Assembly: GCA_045542735.1 (NCBI GenBank)
Contig: JAZQLQ010000012.1
Location: 25,697 to 89,696, forward strand
Direction: 5' to 3'
DNA from: UBA2882 sp045542735
GTDB lineage: Bacteria; Bacillota; Clostridia; Lachnospirales; Lachnospiraceae
DNA length: 64,000 nt
Shown here: positions 18,034 to 25,689 of the stretch, one piece after another
Position numbering within the stretch: the stretch's first letter is position 1
Layout: every line of letters starts with the position of its first letter
Notes under the pieces: generated by a model
Databases searched by the model: none
What the model was told of the DNA's origin: nothing
Seen by the model: the letters and a program-made list of their open reading frames with translations, nothing else
Translations under genes and position numbers: made by a program

Positions 18034-18735
18034 TAATGTTATAATCTGACCTGTTAAATAAGAAGGACTATTGATAATCTGAATCACAAGTTTGGCTACT
18101 TCATCTATGGTACCCATTCTGTCTGCAGGGATTTCTCCCTTCAAAATCTCGATATCCTCCATGGAAAAACATTTATTCATATCGGTATCAATGACACCGC
18201 ATGCAATGGCGTTTACCTGAATATTGCTGGGCGCCAGTTCTTTGGCAAGAGCACGGGTAAAAGCATTCAGTCCACCTTTGGATGCGGAGTATGCTACTTC
18301 CATGGAAGCGCCCACATTTCCCCAAACAGAAGAAATGTTGATGATTTTACCTGATTTCTGATGTACCATCCCGGGAATAGCACATTTGGAACTGTAAAAA
18401 GCAGAAGATAAATTGGTCTTTATAATATAATCCCAGTCTTTATCTGACATATCGGAGGTTAAACCCACGTATGAAATGCCTGCATTATTTACTAAAACAT
18501 CCAGATGGTCAATTTCTTCAAAGCACTTTTTTAAAAAATCATAGGATGATACATCTCCCACAAAGCAAGTTACATTTACCAGGTATTGGGATTCCAACTC
18601 GTTTTTTAAACGGTATAATTGCTCGCCGGAATTTTTACAAACAATGTATAAGTCATAATCATGAGCGGCGAGTTGTGTGGCGATGGCTTTACCGATTCCT
18701 CGGGATGCGCCGGTAACAAAAGCGGTACGTCTCAT
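18016..18735 (-). CDS. SDR family oxidoreductase (FabG-like)
   Basis: A 239-residue short-chain dehydrogenase/reductase. It shows the NAD(P) loop TGASRGIGKAIA (about residues 8-19), the NNAG motif (about 86-89), the active-site serine in NISSVWG (about 138) and YSASKGG with the catalytic Tyr and Lys (about 150-156). The arginine-lysine choices near the cofactor loop suggest NADPH, which is inference. It resembles 3-oxoacyl-ACP reductase FabG, but no fatty-acid genes are near, so the substrate is open. AAGGAGGT precedes ATG 18735. It is divergent from the wall hydrolase gene. Confidence 0.88.
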   Translation of the reverse strand: MRRTAFVTGASRGIGKAIATQLAAHDYDLYIVCKNSGEQLYRLKNELESQYLVNVTCFVGDVSSYDFLKKCFEEIDHLDVLVNNAGISYVGLTSDMSDKDWDYIIKTNLSSAFYSSKCAIPGMVHQKSGKIINISSVWGNVGASMEVAYSASKGGLNAFTRALAKELAPSNIQVNAIACGVIDTDMNKCFSMEDIEILKGEIPADRMGTIDEVAKLVIQIINSPSYLTGQIITLDGGWQ

Positions 18736-18781
18736 ACACAGACCTCCTTCCTTATTGAATCATGTTTCTTCTATATATATT

Positions 18782-18798
18782 TTAACATAAATATTACA
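18782..18798 (-). promoter_or_regulatory. WalR-like box (minus orientation)
   Basis: On the minus strand TGTAAT, 5 bases, TGTTAA. This meets the WalR (YycF) consensus of two TGTWAH hexamers spaced by 5. It lies in the divergent gap between the SDR and NlpC/P60 genes. Confidence 0.45.
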
Positions 18799-18901
18799 TA
18801 AAAGGTGAAAATATATTTAATCCATGGAAAAATATTTCACTGCATAATTTACATAATGTGACGAAGTAAAAATGGAAAAAAGCGGAAAAAGCGCGAAATA
18901 G

Positions 18902-18930
18902 TTGACAAGAATGGTTTACAGTGATATATT
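18902..18930 (+). promoter_or_regulatory. Sigma-A promoter of the NlpC/P60 gene
   Basis: TTGACA (18902-18907), a 17-base spacer and TATATT (18925-18930), 67 bases before the start codon. Confidence 0.75.
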
Positions 18931-18940
18931 ATGTAACAGA

Positions 18941-18957
18941 TGTAATAATTTTGTAAC
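18941..18957 (+). promoter_or_regulatory. WalR-like box
   Basis: TGTAAT (18941-18946), 5 bases, TGTAAC (18952-18957): a full match to the WalR consensus. A third hexamer TGTAAC lies at 18932-18937. The site sits just downstream of the -10 element of the wall hydrolase promoter. Confidence 0.5.
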
Positions 18958-18996
18958 AAATATTTATAAACGAATAGCGAAAAATATGGAGGAATT

Positions 18997-20292
18997 ATGT
19001 TTCGTAAATATACAAAAGTTGTAGCAGCGATATGTGCAGCGGCAGTTGTAATTTCAGCAACATCTACCATGGCATTAGCCGGTTCTTTCGGTTTACCCAC
19101 TGTAGGTGCAGCGACAGTGATTGATTCAACACCTGCTGTTGACCATACAAGCGAGACAACGACAGCAACAACAGCAACAACCCTGATTAGTACAGAGCCT
19201 GTGCAGCAGGTTGCGGAGAGTCAGACACTTGAACTGGTTTCATTGGCAGTTGGCGAAGCTGCAAACGATCAGTTCACAATGGTACATACATCTACAGATG
19301 CTACACAGACAGTTGATACACCTGCGGTAGAGGAAACAGTGGAAGTTGTTCCTGAAGAAGTGACTGTATCTGAAAACAGCATGGAAGAAGATTTTTCTAA
19401 TCTGGTAATTGCACAGGTAAATGATTACGTAAATGTAAGAAGCATGCCTAGTGAAGAAGGCGAGATTCTTGGTAAATTATATGATGATTCTGTTGGAGAG
19501 TTTATTTCCGAACAGGATGGCTGGTATGAGATCAAATCCGGCAGTGTACAGGGCTTTGTAAAAGCCGAGTATGTAGTGACCGGTGAAGATGCAATTGCAC
19601 TTGCAAAAGAAGTTGGAAAGAGAATTGCAACAGTTAATACAACAACCTTATTTGTAAGAGAAGAAGCTACAACAGATTCTTCCGTTGTAGGTATGGTTCC
19701 TCTTGAGGATGAGTTGAGTGTTACTGAAGAAGGTGTAACAGAAGGCTGGGTTAAAGTATCCATCGAAGAAGGTGAAGGATATGTATCCACAGAATTTGTT
19801 ACATTGACTACAGAATTTGTCAAAGCTGAATCAAAAGCTGAGGAAGAGGCAAGATTAGAGGCTGAAGCCGCAGCAAGAAGAAAAGCAAATGCAGCAGCAA
19901 GCAGCTCTGCAGCATCACAGTCCGGTGCAGTTGTAAGCGGCGGTTCCGGAACAGGTAATGCAGTTGCAAGTTATGCGTTACAGTTTGTTGGTAACCCTTA
20001 TGTATATGGTGGTACAAGCTTAACAAACGGAGCAGACTGTTCAGGATTTGTAATGGCAGTATATTCACACTTTGGTGTTGGTTTACCTCACTCCTCCGGA
20101 GCACAGAGAGGATGCGGATATGATGTAGGTGGCTTAGGCAATGCACAGCCCGGTGATATCGTATGCTACTCCGGTCACGTAGGTATCTACATTGGTAACG
20201 GACAGATTGTACATGCATCTACAGCAGCAACAGGTATTAAAGTATCCAATGCGGGTTATAGACAGGTACTTTCCGTAAGACGTATTTTCTAA
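18997..20292 (+). CDS. Secreted SH3-domain NlpC/P60 peptidoglycan endopeptidase
   Basis: A 431-residue secreted wall hydrolase that should cut within peptide stems of peptidoglycan. A signal peptide (about residues 1-28, ending STMALA) is followed by a Thr/Val/Glu-rich stretch, two bacterial SH3 modules (about 132-193 and 207-270), a charged, probably helical Ala/Glu linker (about 277-310) and the NlpC/P60 domain (about 323-431). The catalytic residues are visible: Cys348 in DCSGF, His394 in HVGIYIG and His406 in HAST. It is transcribed alone from a good promoter with WalR-like sites and ends at a strong terminator. Such enzymes are usually co-ordinated with growth. Confidence 0.95.
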   Translation: MFRKYTKVVAAICAAAVVISATSTMALAGSFGLPTVGAATVIDSTPAVDHTSETTTATTATTLISTEPVQQVAESQTLELVSLAVGEAANDQFTMVHTSTDATQTVDTPAVEETVEVVPEEVTVSENSMEEDFSNLVIAQVNDYVNVRSMPSEEGEILGKLYDDSVGEFISEQDGWYEIKSGSVQGFVKAEYVVTGEDAIALAKEVGKRIATVNTTTLFVREEATTDSSVVGMVPLEDELSVTEEGVTEGWVKVSIEEGEGYVSTEFVTLTTEFVKAESKAEEEARLEAEAAARRKANAAASSSAASQSGAVVSGGSGTGNAVASYALQFVGNPYVYGGTSLTNGADCSGFVMAVYSHFGVGLPHSSGAQRGCGYDVGGLGNAQPGDIVCYSGHVGIYIGNGQIVHASTAATGIKVSNAGYRQVLSVRRIF

Positions 20293-20304
20293 AAAAGATA
20301 TTAA

Positions 20305-20333
20305 GCCCTCGGCCAAATGGCCGGGGGTTTTTT
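20305..20333 (+). terminator. Strong rho-independent terminator
   Basis: GC-rich stem GCCCTCGGCC (20305-20314) with GGCCGGGGG (20319-20327, one G-T pair), loop AAAT, then TTTTTT. Confidence 0.92.
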
Positions 20334-20424
20334 ATATGGCTTACCTCATTGTAAGGTGATTGCCACATACCAAAAATAAGTTTTTGCTTAGTTTTGTGCC
20401 GCGGAAAAATATCGTTTTTGGACA

Positions 20425-20623
20425 ATATGCACAAAAAAACAAAAAACCATTACAAAAAACACGTATTAACCAGTCTGGTCAAGAAAAAGTTATCCACAAT
20501 AAAAAACCCCCATTTTAAAGCGAATTTGACTTATACACGAAGTTATACACATTATCCACAGGAAAAAAGGTGAAAAATAACATTGTTTTATGGAAACCTT
20601 GTCGAACGGGTGTTTTGTACACA
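20425..20623 (+). other. Cluster of DnaA boxes in a gene-free AT-rich stretch
   Basis: The 485-base gap between the NlpC/P60 gene and hpf holds three perfect matches to TTATNCACA: TTATCCACA (20490-20498), TTATACACA (20543-20551) and TTATCCACA (20552-20560). TTATACACG (20531-20539) and two further 8-of-9 matches, at 20425-20433 and 20615-20623, accompany them. All are on the same strand, and two abut. Flanking DNA is very AT-rich. This is the pattern of an origin or of a DnaA-titrating or regulatory cluster; dnaA and dnaN are not adjacent. Confidence 0.7.
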
Positions 20624-20712
20624 AATTATGAAAATGGTTTTTTTGAACAAAAAATCATTTTTTGCCCTTGACTTTTTTATAGTGAAAAAACATGAAACAA
20701 TTTCCAAAATTG

Positions 20713-20742
20713 TTGCAAAATTTACTGACAATATGGTATAAT
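20713..20742 (+). promoter_or_regulatory. Sigma-A promoter of hpf
   Basis: TTGCAA (20713-20718), an 18-base spacer and a perfect TATAAT (20737-20742), 35 bases before the start codon. Confidence 0.7.
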
Positions 20743-20777
20743 TACCATACAGTTTAACACAGAAAGGGATGGGCAGC

Positions 20778-21305
20778 ATGAAATACATAATCTTAGGTAA
20801 AAACATTGAAGTAACAGATGGTTTAAGAGCAGCAGTGGAGGACAAGATCGGTAAACTCGAGAAATACTTCACACCGGAGACAGAAGTACATGTTACCTTA
20901 AGCGTTGAAAAAGACAGACAGAAAATTGAAGTTACAATTCCTGTAAAAGGAAGCATTATCCGTTCTGAGCAGGTAAGTAACGATATGTATGTATCCATTG
21001 ATCTGGTAGAAGAGATCATTGAGAGACAGTTGAAAAAATACAAAAAGAAATTAACAGACCAGAAGCAGGCAGCAAGCTTCTTCAAACAGGACTATATTGA
21101 CAAAGATTTCATGGATGATGAAGAGATTAAGATCATCCGTAGCAAGAAGTTTGATATCAAACCTATGTATCCCGAGGATGCATGTGTACAGATGGAGCTT
21201 TTGGGACACAACTTCTTTGTATTCTGCAATGCTGAGACAGATCAGGTAAATGTAGTTTACAAGAGAAAAGGTAATACTTACGGATTGATTGAGCCGGAAG
21301 TATAA
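20778..21305 (+). CDS. hpf: Long-form ribosome hibernation promoting factor
   Basis: A 175-residue protein that binds the 30S subunit and joins two 70S ribosomes into inactive 100S dimers when growth slows. The N-terminal S30AE domain (about residues 1-95) begins MKYIILGKNIEVTDGLRAAVEDKIGKLEKYF. The C-terminal dimerisation domain (about 118-175) is marked by KKFDIKPMYPEDACVQMEL and ends in YKRKGNTYGLIEPE. Long forms with both domains are standard in Firmicutes. ATG 20778 is chosen over 20769, because AGAAAGGG (20761-20768) would touch the earlier codon. It has its own promoter and terminator. A DnaA-box cluster lies directly upstream. Confidence 0.95.
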   Translation: MKYIILGKNIEVTDGLRAAVEDKIGKLEKYFTPETEVHVTLSVEKDRQKIEVTIPVKGSIIRSEQVSNDMYVSIDLVEEIIERQLKKYKKKLTDQKQAASFFKQDYIDKDFMDDEEIKIIRSKKFDIKPMYPEDACVQMELLGHNFFVFCNAETDQVNVVYKRKGNTYGLIEPEV

Positions 21306-21330
21306 ATTGACAATTTTATATGGACAAGCA

Positions 21331-21360
21331 AAAGGAGATGCACAGATGCATCTCCTTTTT
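21331..21360 (+). terminator. Rho-independent terminator of hpf
   Basis: A perfect 12-bp stem AAAGGAGATGCA (21331-21342) with TGCATCTCCTTT (21347-21358), a 4-base loop and a T tail. Confidence 0.92.
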
Positions 21361-21460
21361 GGGTTATTTTTGATGGAATCATATCATAGGTTGATAGGAG
21401 AAGAACAATGCAAAGTGAGGGATTCTTATCAAAGGCAGGATAGAAAAAATAATCATTGCA

Positions 21461-22483
21461 ATGGCAATTGGGCTGGCTGTTGTAGTGTGTGTGAATATTT
21501 GTGATATTGTAGCAGAAGTTTTGCAGTATGATGCTATTGGTGACGATGCGGATGAACCTCAAAAAGATTTTATCCGTTGGATGGAGTTTACACCTACCAA
21601 AGAAGCATTGCAGACAGCTTATGAATGGGATAAAGAGACCTGGTGTGAACAGACACATATTGATTGGATTGCCTTGCTTGCCTATGGAGCTGTCAAGGGA
21701 GGCGGTGAGTACAATAAAAAAGCGATTAAAGCCATGGATAATTATGCCAATGCAGTCCGCAGCGGCGAAAGAACCATGGAAGAGTTGGAAGAGCTGGAAC
21801 ATTATAATTATTATTATGAGATTCTTTCGGCGGTTTTGGGTGGTATGGTTGGTACTTATCGCATTGAAGTACCGAATGGTGACGGGAGTGTCACTTGGCA
21901 GGATTGTTATGGACTCAAGGCCTTTTCGCCCGTTGCTAAGGGATTTTATTATGAGCATTATGATGATTTCGGAGCGGGAAGAAGCTATGGATATGAACGC
22001 AAACATCTGGGGCATGACATGATGGGGCAGATTGGGACGCCCATTATTGCGGTGGAGTCCGGTTATGTGGAAGCGCTTGGCTGGAACCAGTATGGTGGTT
22101 GGCGTATAGGTATCCGTAGTATGGATAAAAAGCGATACTACTACTATGCTCATTTGCGTCAGGACTACCCTTATGCAGAAGGGCTTAAAGAAGGTGATTT
22201 AGTGACTGCCGGAGATGTGATTGGTTATATGGGACACACTGGCTACAGCGTGTCGGAAAATGTCAACAACATCGAAACGGTGCATTTGCATCTGGGTATG
22301 GAAATTATCTTTGATGAGAGCCAAAAAGACTCGGATAATGAAATTTGGATTGATTGTTATGAATTGACAAAATTCTTATACAGAAATCAGTCAGCAGTAG
22401 AGAAAACAGGGGAAGGAAGGGAATGGAAGCGCGTTTATGATATGGAAGATCCGTCATTAAATTCCAAGATTGTTTCCCCTTAA
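21461..22483 (+). CDS. M23 family metallopeptidase, membrane-anchored, start uncertain
   Basis: A protein of at least 340 residues with a C-terminal zinc endopeptidase domain of the LytM/M23 type, which cuts peptidoglycan cross-bridges or stems. Zinc ligands are visible: His182 and Asp186 in HLGHD, and His277 in HLH (275-277). The N-terminus is a hydrophobic helix. Reading upstream in frame gives a basic residue run and IIIA before ATG 21461, which would complete a proper signal anchor, but no ATG, GTG or TTG lies there before a stop at 21416. A short frame with a good ribosome site starts at ATG 21408 and ends at 21443. The true start may involve a rare codon or a frameshift. Confidence 0.8.
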   Translation: MAIGLAVVVCVNICDIVAEVLQYDAIGDDADEPQKDFIRWMEFTPTKEALQTAYEWDKETWCEQTHIDWIALLAYGAVKGGGEYNKKAIKAMDNYANAVRSGERTMEELEELEHYNYYYEILSAVLGGMVGTYRIEVPNGDGSVTWQDCYGLKAFSPVAKGFYYEHYDDFGAGRSYGYERKHLGHDMMGQIGTPIIAVESGYVEALGWNQYGGWRIGIRSMDKKRYYYYAHLRQDYPYAEGLKEGDLVTAGDVIGYMGHTGYSVSENVNNIETVHLHLGMEIIFDESQKDSDNEIWIDCYELTKFLYRNQSAVEKTGEGREWKRVYDMEDPSLNSKIVSP

Positions 22484-22488
22484 AAACA

Positions 22489-22524
22489 TTGCAAAAAGAA
22501 TACCTCTATGTTAAAATAAGAACA
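22489..22524 (+). promoter_or_regulatory. Butyrate operon promoter with Rex-like site
   Basis: TTGCAA (22489-22494), a 17-base spacer and TAAAAT (22512-22517) form a promoter for thl-etfA. TGTTAA-N4-AGAACA (22509-22524) overlaps the -10 and matches the Rex palindrome TGTTAA-N4-TTAACA at 10 of 12 positions. Rex represses such genes when NADH is low in other Clostridia. A hairpin GCAATGAT (22529-22536) with ATCATTGC (22549-22556) lies in the leader. Confidence 0.5.
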
Positions 22525-22602
22525 GCGGGCAATGATAAAAAAATAACAATCATTGCGAAGCGTGAAATTTACTGATATTTCAAGAGTTTGGAGGAAAGAA
22601 AA

Positions 22603-23784
22603 ATGGCAAAGAAAGTCGTATTAGCAGGCGCATGCCGTACCGCTATCGGTACAATGGGTGGTACTTTAAGTGGAACACCCGCTGCTGAACTGGGTGCAAT
22701 CGTTATCAAAGAAGCTTTAAACAGAGCCGGTGTTGCTCCCGAAGCTGTAGATCAGGTTTATATGGGTTGTGTTATTCAGGCCGGTTTAGGACAGAATGTA
22801 GCTCGTCAGGCAAGTATCAAAGCAGGTTTACCTGTAGAAGTTCCTGCAGTTACTGTTAACGTTGTATGTGGTTCCGGTTTGAACTGTGTAAACATGGCAG
22901 CTCAGATGATTCAGGCAGGCGATGCAGACATCGTTGTAGCAGGTGGTATGGAAAATATGTCCATGGCTCCTTACGCTATGATGCAGGGCCGTTATGGTTA
23001 TAGAATGGGTAACAACAAATTGGTTGATACCATGGTAAACGATGCATTATGGGATGCATTCAATGACTATCACATGATTAAGACAGCAGACAACATCTGC
23101 GAAGAGTGGGGATTAACCCGTGAAGAGTTAGATGCATTTGCAGTAGCAAGTCAGCAGAAAGCTGTTGCAGCTCAGGAAGCAGGTGCATTTGATAAAGAAA
23201 TCGTTCCCGTAGAGATTAAAAAGAAAAAAGAGACAATCGTATTCAACAAAGACGAAGGTCCCAGACCCGGTACATCCATGGAAGGTCTTGCAAAACTTCG
23301 CCCTATCAATCCCGATGGATTTGTTACAGCAGGTAATGCATCCGGTATCAATGACGGTGCTGCTGCAATCGTTGTTATGAGCGAAGAAAAAGCAAAAGAA
23401 CTTGGCGTTAAACCTATGGCTACTTTCGTAGCAGGTGCATTGGCAGGTTGCAGACCCGAAGTTATGGGTATCGGTCCTGTTCCCGCTTCCAAGAAAGTAT
23501 TGGATAAAGCAGGATTAAAGATTGAAGATATCGATATCATCGAAGCAAACGAAGCTTTCGCTGCTCAGTCTGTAGCAGTAGGAAAAGACCTCGGTATCGA
23601 TGTAGAGAAACAGTTGAACCCCAATGGTGGTGCTATTGCTCTCGGACATCCCGTAGGTGCTTCCGGATGCCGTATCTTAGTTACATTGCTTCATGAGATG
23701 GAAGCAAAAGATGCTAAGAAAGGTCTTGCTACACTTTGTATCGGTGGCGGTATGGGTTGTGCAACCATCGTTGAAAGAGACTAA
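22603..23784 (+). CDS. thl: Acetyl-CoA acetyltransferase (thiolase)
   Basis: Condenses two acetyl-CoA into acetoacetyl-CoA, the first step of butyrate formation. The 393-residue length fits the family. The nucleophile Cys89 is seen in VVCGSGLNCVN, the base His349 in GHPVGASG, and the second cysteine near residue 379 in CIGGGMGC. ATG 22603 has GGAGG 8 bases before it; a TTG at 22588 overlaps that site and is rejected. It is the first gene of the thl-crt-hbd-bcd-etfB-etfA operon. Codon use across the operon is noticeably more selective (TTC, AAC, ATC, GGT) than in neighbours, which suggests high expression. Confidence 0.96.
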   Translation: MAKKVVLAGACRTAIGTMGGTLSGTPAAELGAIVIKEALNRAGVAPEAVDQVYMGCVIQAGLGQNVARQASIKAGLPVEVPAVTVNVVCGSGLNCVNMAAQMIQAGDADIVVAGGMENMSMAPYAMMQGRYGYRMGNNKLVDTMVNDALWDAFNDYHMIKTADNICEEWGLTREELDAFAVASQQKAVAAQEAGAFDKEIVPVEIKKKKETIVFNKDEGPRPGTSMEGLAKLRPINPDGFVTAGNASGINDGAAAIVVMSEEKAKELGVKPMATFVAGALAGCRPEVMGIGPVPASKKVLDKAGLKIEDIDIIEANEAFAAQSVAVGKDLGIDVEKQLNPNGGAIALGHPVGASGCRILVTLLHEMEAKDAKKGLATLCIGGGMGCATIVERD

Positions 23785-23814
23785 TTGAAGCTAATTTGAA
23801 ACATTACACCATGG

Positions 23815-23844
23815 CTTGTTTTCCCTAAAAATGGGGAAAACAGG
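23815..23844 (+). other. Intercistronic hairpin between thl and crt
   Basis: TGTTTTCCC (23817-23825) pairs with GGGAAAACA (23834-23842), with two more possible pairs outside. No T tail follows, so it is more likely an RNA-stability or processing element than a terminator. Confidence 0.5.
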
Positions 23845-23902
23845 TCAAGGTGTTTTTGCGCGTAAAGGCGACAATACCAAAAAATGGAAGGAGATACATA
23901 TT

Positions 23903-24688
23903 ATGGAATTCGTAGTATACGAAGCAAAAGGTGCTGTTGGTACTATCACCATCAGCAGAGAAAAAGCATTAAACGCATTAAATTCTCAAGTTTTAGAAGA
24001 ACTTGATGCAACACTTGACGCAGTGGATTTATCTGAAATCAGATGCCTTATTTTAACAGGTGCAGGTCAGAAATCCTTCGTGGCAGGTGCAGACATCGGA
24101 GAGATGAGCACATTGACAAAAGCAGAAGGTGAAGCGTTCGGTAAAAAAGGAAATGATGTTTTCCGTAAATTGGAGACATTCCCCATCCCTGTTATCGCAG
24201 CTATCAACGGCTTTGCATTAGGCGGTGGCTGTGAGATCGCTATGAGCTGTGACATCCGCATCTGTTCTGATAACGCAGTATTCGGACAGCCTGAGGTTGG
24301 TCTTGGTATCACACCCGGTTTCGGTGGCACACAGAGACTTGCAAGATTGGTTGGCCCCGGTATGGCTAAACAGATGATCTATTCTGCACGCAACATCAAA
24401 GCTGATGAAGCATTCAGAATCGGTCTTGTAAATGCAATCTATACACAGGAAGAATTAATGGGAGCAGCTGAGAAGTTAGCGGCAACTATCGCTAAAAACG
24501 CTCCTATCGCAGTTCGCAACTGCAAGAAAGCAATTAATGACGGTCTTGAAGTAGATATGGATCAGGCAATTGTAATCGAAGAGAAATTATTCGGTGATTG
24601 CTTCGAAACAGAAGATCAGAGATACGGAATGGCTTTCTTCCTTGACAAAAACAAAGAGAAAGTGAAAGAGCCTTTCAAAAACTGCTAA
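23903..24688 (+). CDS. crt: Enoyl-CoA hydratase (crotonase)
   Basis: Removes water from 3-hydroxybutyryl-CoA to give crotonyl-CoA. The protein has 261 residues, the usual crotonase length. The CoA-binding and oxyanion-hole segments are visible as AGADIGEMS (about residues 62-70) and GGGCEIAMSCD (about 106-116). The catalytic glutamates are in that segment and in GQPEVGLGITPGFGGTQRL (about 130-148). ATG 23903 has GAAGGAG 9 bases upstream; the frame is open further upstream, but without a ribosome site. Second gene of the butyrate operon. Confidence 0.95.
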   Translation: MEFVVYEAKGAVGTITISREKALNALNSQVLEELDATLDAVDLSEIRCLILTGAGQKSFVAGADIGEMSTLTKAEGEAFGKKGNDVFRKLETFPIPVIAAINGFALGGGCEIAMSCDIRICSDNAVFGQPEVGLGITPGFGGTQRLARLVGPGMAKQMIYSARNIKADEAFRIGLVNAIYTQEELMGAAEKLAATIAKNAPIAVRNCKKAINDGLEVDMDQAIVIEEKLFGDCFETEDQRYGMAFFLDKNKEKVKEPFKNC

Positions 24689-24708
24689 TTGATGGACAAG
24701 TAATAAAT

Positions 24709-24745
24709 CGGAAATTGCCATCTGTTAGCAGATGGTAACTTTCCG
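24709..24745 (+). other. Intercistronic hairpin between crt and hbd
   Basis: CGGAAATTGCCATCTG (24709-24724) pairs with CAGATGGTAACTTTCCG (24729-24745) around a TTAG loop, with few mismatches. No T run follows, so read-through to hbd is expected. It may set RNA stability or partial termination within the operon. Confidence 0.65.
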
Positions 24746-24781
24746 AAAACAATAAAAAGATTATTTTAAGGAGGATCTACA

Positions 24782-25654
24782 ATGAAAGTAGGTATTATTG
24801 GTGCCGGAACAATGGGCCAGGGTATTGCAAAAGCATTTGCTCAGGTTGAAGGCTATGAAGTTGCACTTTGCGACATCAAACAGGAATGGGCTGACGGCGG
24901 AAAAGACAAAATCGCTAAAGGCTATGCAAGACTTGTTGAAAAAGGAAAAATGACACAGGAAGCAGTTGATGCAATCCTTAACAGCATCACAGCAGGTCTC
25001 AAAGAAGATCTTTGTGCAGATTGCGATTTAATCGTAGAAGCTGCATTTGAAGATATGAATGTAAAGAAAACTACATTCGCTGAGTTAGACAAAATTGCAA
25101 AACCCGAATGTATCTTTGCATCCAACACATCCAGTCTTTCTATTACAGAAATCGGTAACGGACTTACTCGTCCTATGGTAGGTATGCACTTCTTCAATCC
25201 TGCTGACCGTATGAAACTGGTTGAAGTTATTGCAGGTGTAAACACACCCGAAGAAACAGTAGCAGTTATCAAGAAAATTTCCGAAGAAATCGGAAAAACA
25301 CCTGTACAGGTTAACGAAGCTGCAGGTTTCGTAGTAAACCGTATCTTAATCCCTATGATTAACGAAGCTGCTTTCATCAAAATGGAAGGCGTTTCCGATA
25401 TCGCAGGTATCGATGCAGCTATGAAACTTGGTGCAAATCATCCTATGGGACCCTTGGAGCTTGGTGATTTCGTAGGTCTTGACATCTGCCTTGCTATCAT
25501 GGATGTACTTTACAATGAGACCGGCGACAGCAAATATCGTGCATGTCCTTTGATCCGCAAGATGGTACGTGGCGGTAACCTTGGCTGCAAGAGCGGAAAA
25601 GGTTTCTACGTATACAATGCAGATCGTACAAAAACCCCGGTTGATGCTCAGTAA
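24782..25654 (+). CDS. hbd: 3-hydroxybutyryl-CoA dehydrogenase
   Basis: Reduces acetoacetyl-CoA to 3-hydroxybutyryl-CoA with NAD(P)H. The protein has 290 residues. The N-terminal Rossmann fold opens with GAGTMGQGIA (about residues 6-15). The substrate domain has the active-site histidine in GMHFFNPADRMKLVE (about 136-150) and the family's C-terminal block ending in GKGFYVY. AAGGAGG precedes the ATG. Third gene of the butyrate operon. Confidence 0.96.
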   Translation: MKVGIIGAGTMGQGIAKAFAQVEGYEVALCDIKQEWADGGKDKIAKGYARLVEKGKMTQEAVDAILNSITAGLKEDLCADCDLIVEAAFEDMNVKKTTFAELDKIAKPECIFASNTSSLSITEIGNGLTRPMVGMHFFNPADRMKLVEVIAGVNTPEETVAVIKKISEEIGKTPVQVNEAAGFVVNRILIPMINEAAFIKMEGVSDIAGIDAAMKLGANHPMGPLELGDFVGLDICLAIMDVLYNETGDSKYRACPLIRKMVRGGNLGCKSGKGFYVYNADRTKTPVDAQ

Positions 25655-25689
25655 TTTGTAGCAAAAAATATTAGGAGGAAATAAAAGAA

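Noticed and set aside
20425..20623. Chromosomal replication origin
   Set aside because: The boxes fit, but dnaA, dnaN and recF are not adjacent, and genes on both sides run mostly in the same direction instead of diverging. Reported as a DnaA-box cluster instead.
20334..20768. raiA-type structured RNA upstream of hpf
   Set aside because: The gap is AT-rich with no series of GC-paired stems. The visible signals are DnaA boxes and a promoter.
21289..21504. 71-codon frame over the hpf terminator and M23 start
   Set aside because: It begins inside hpf, crosses a strong terminator and has no recognisable protein pattern.
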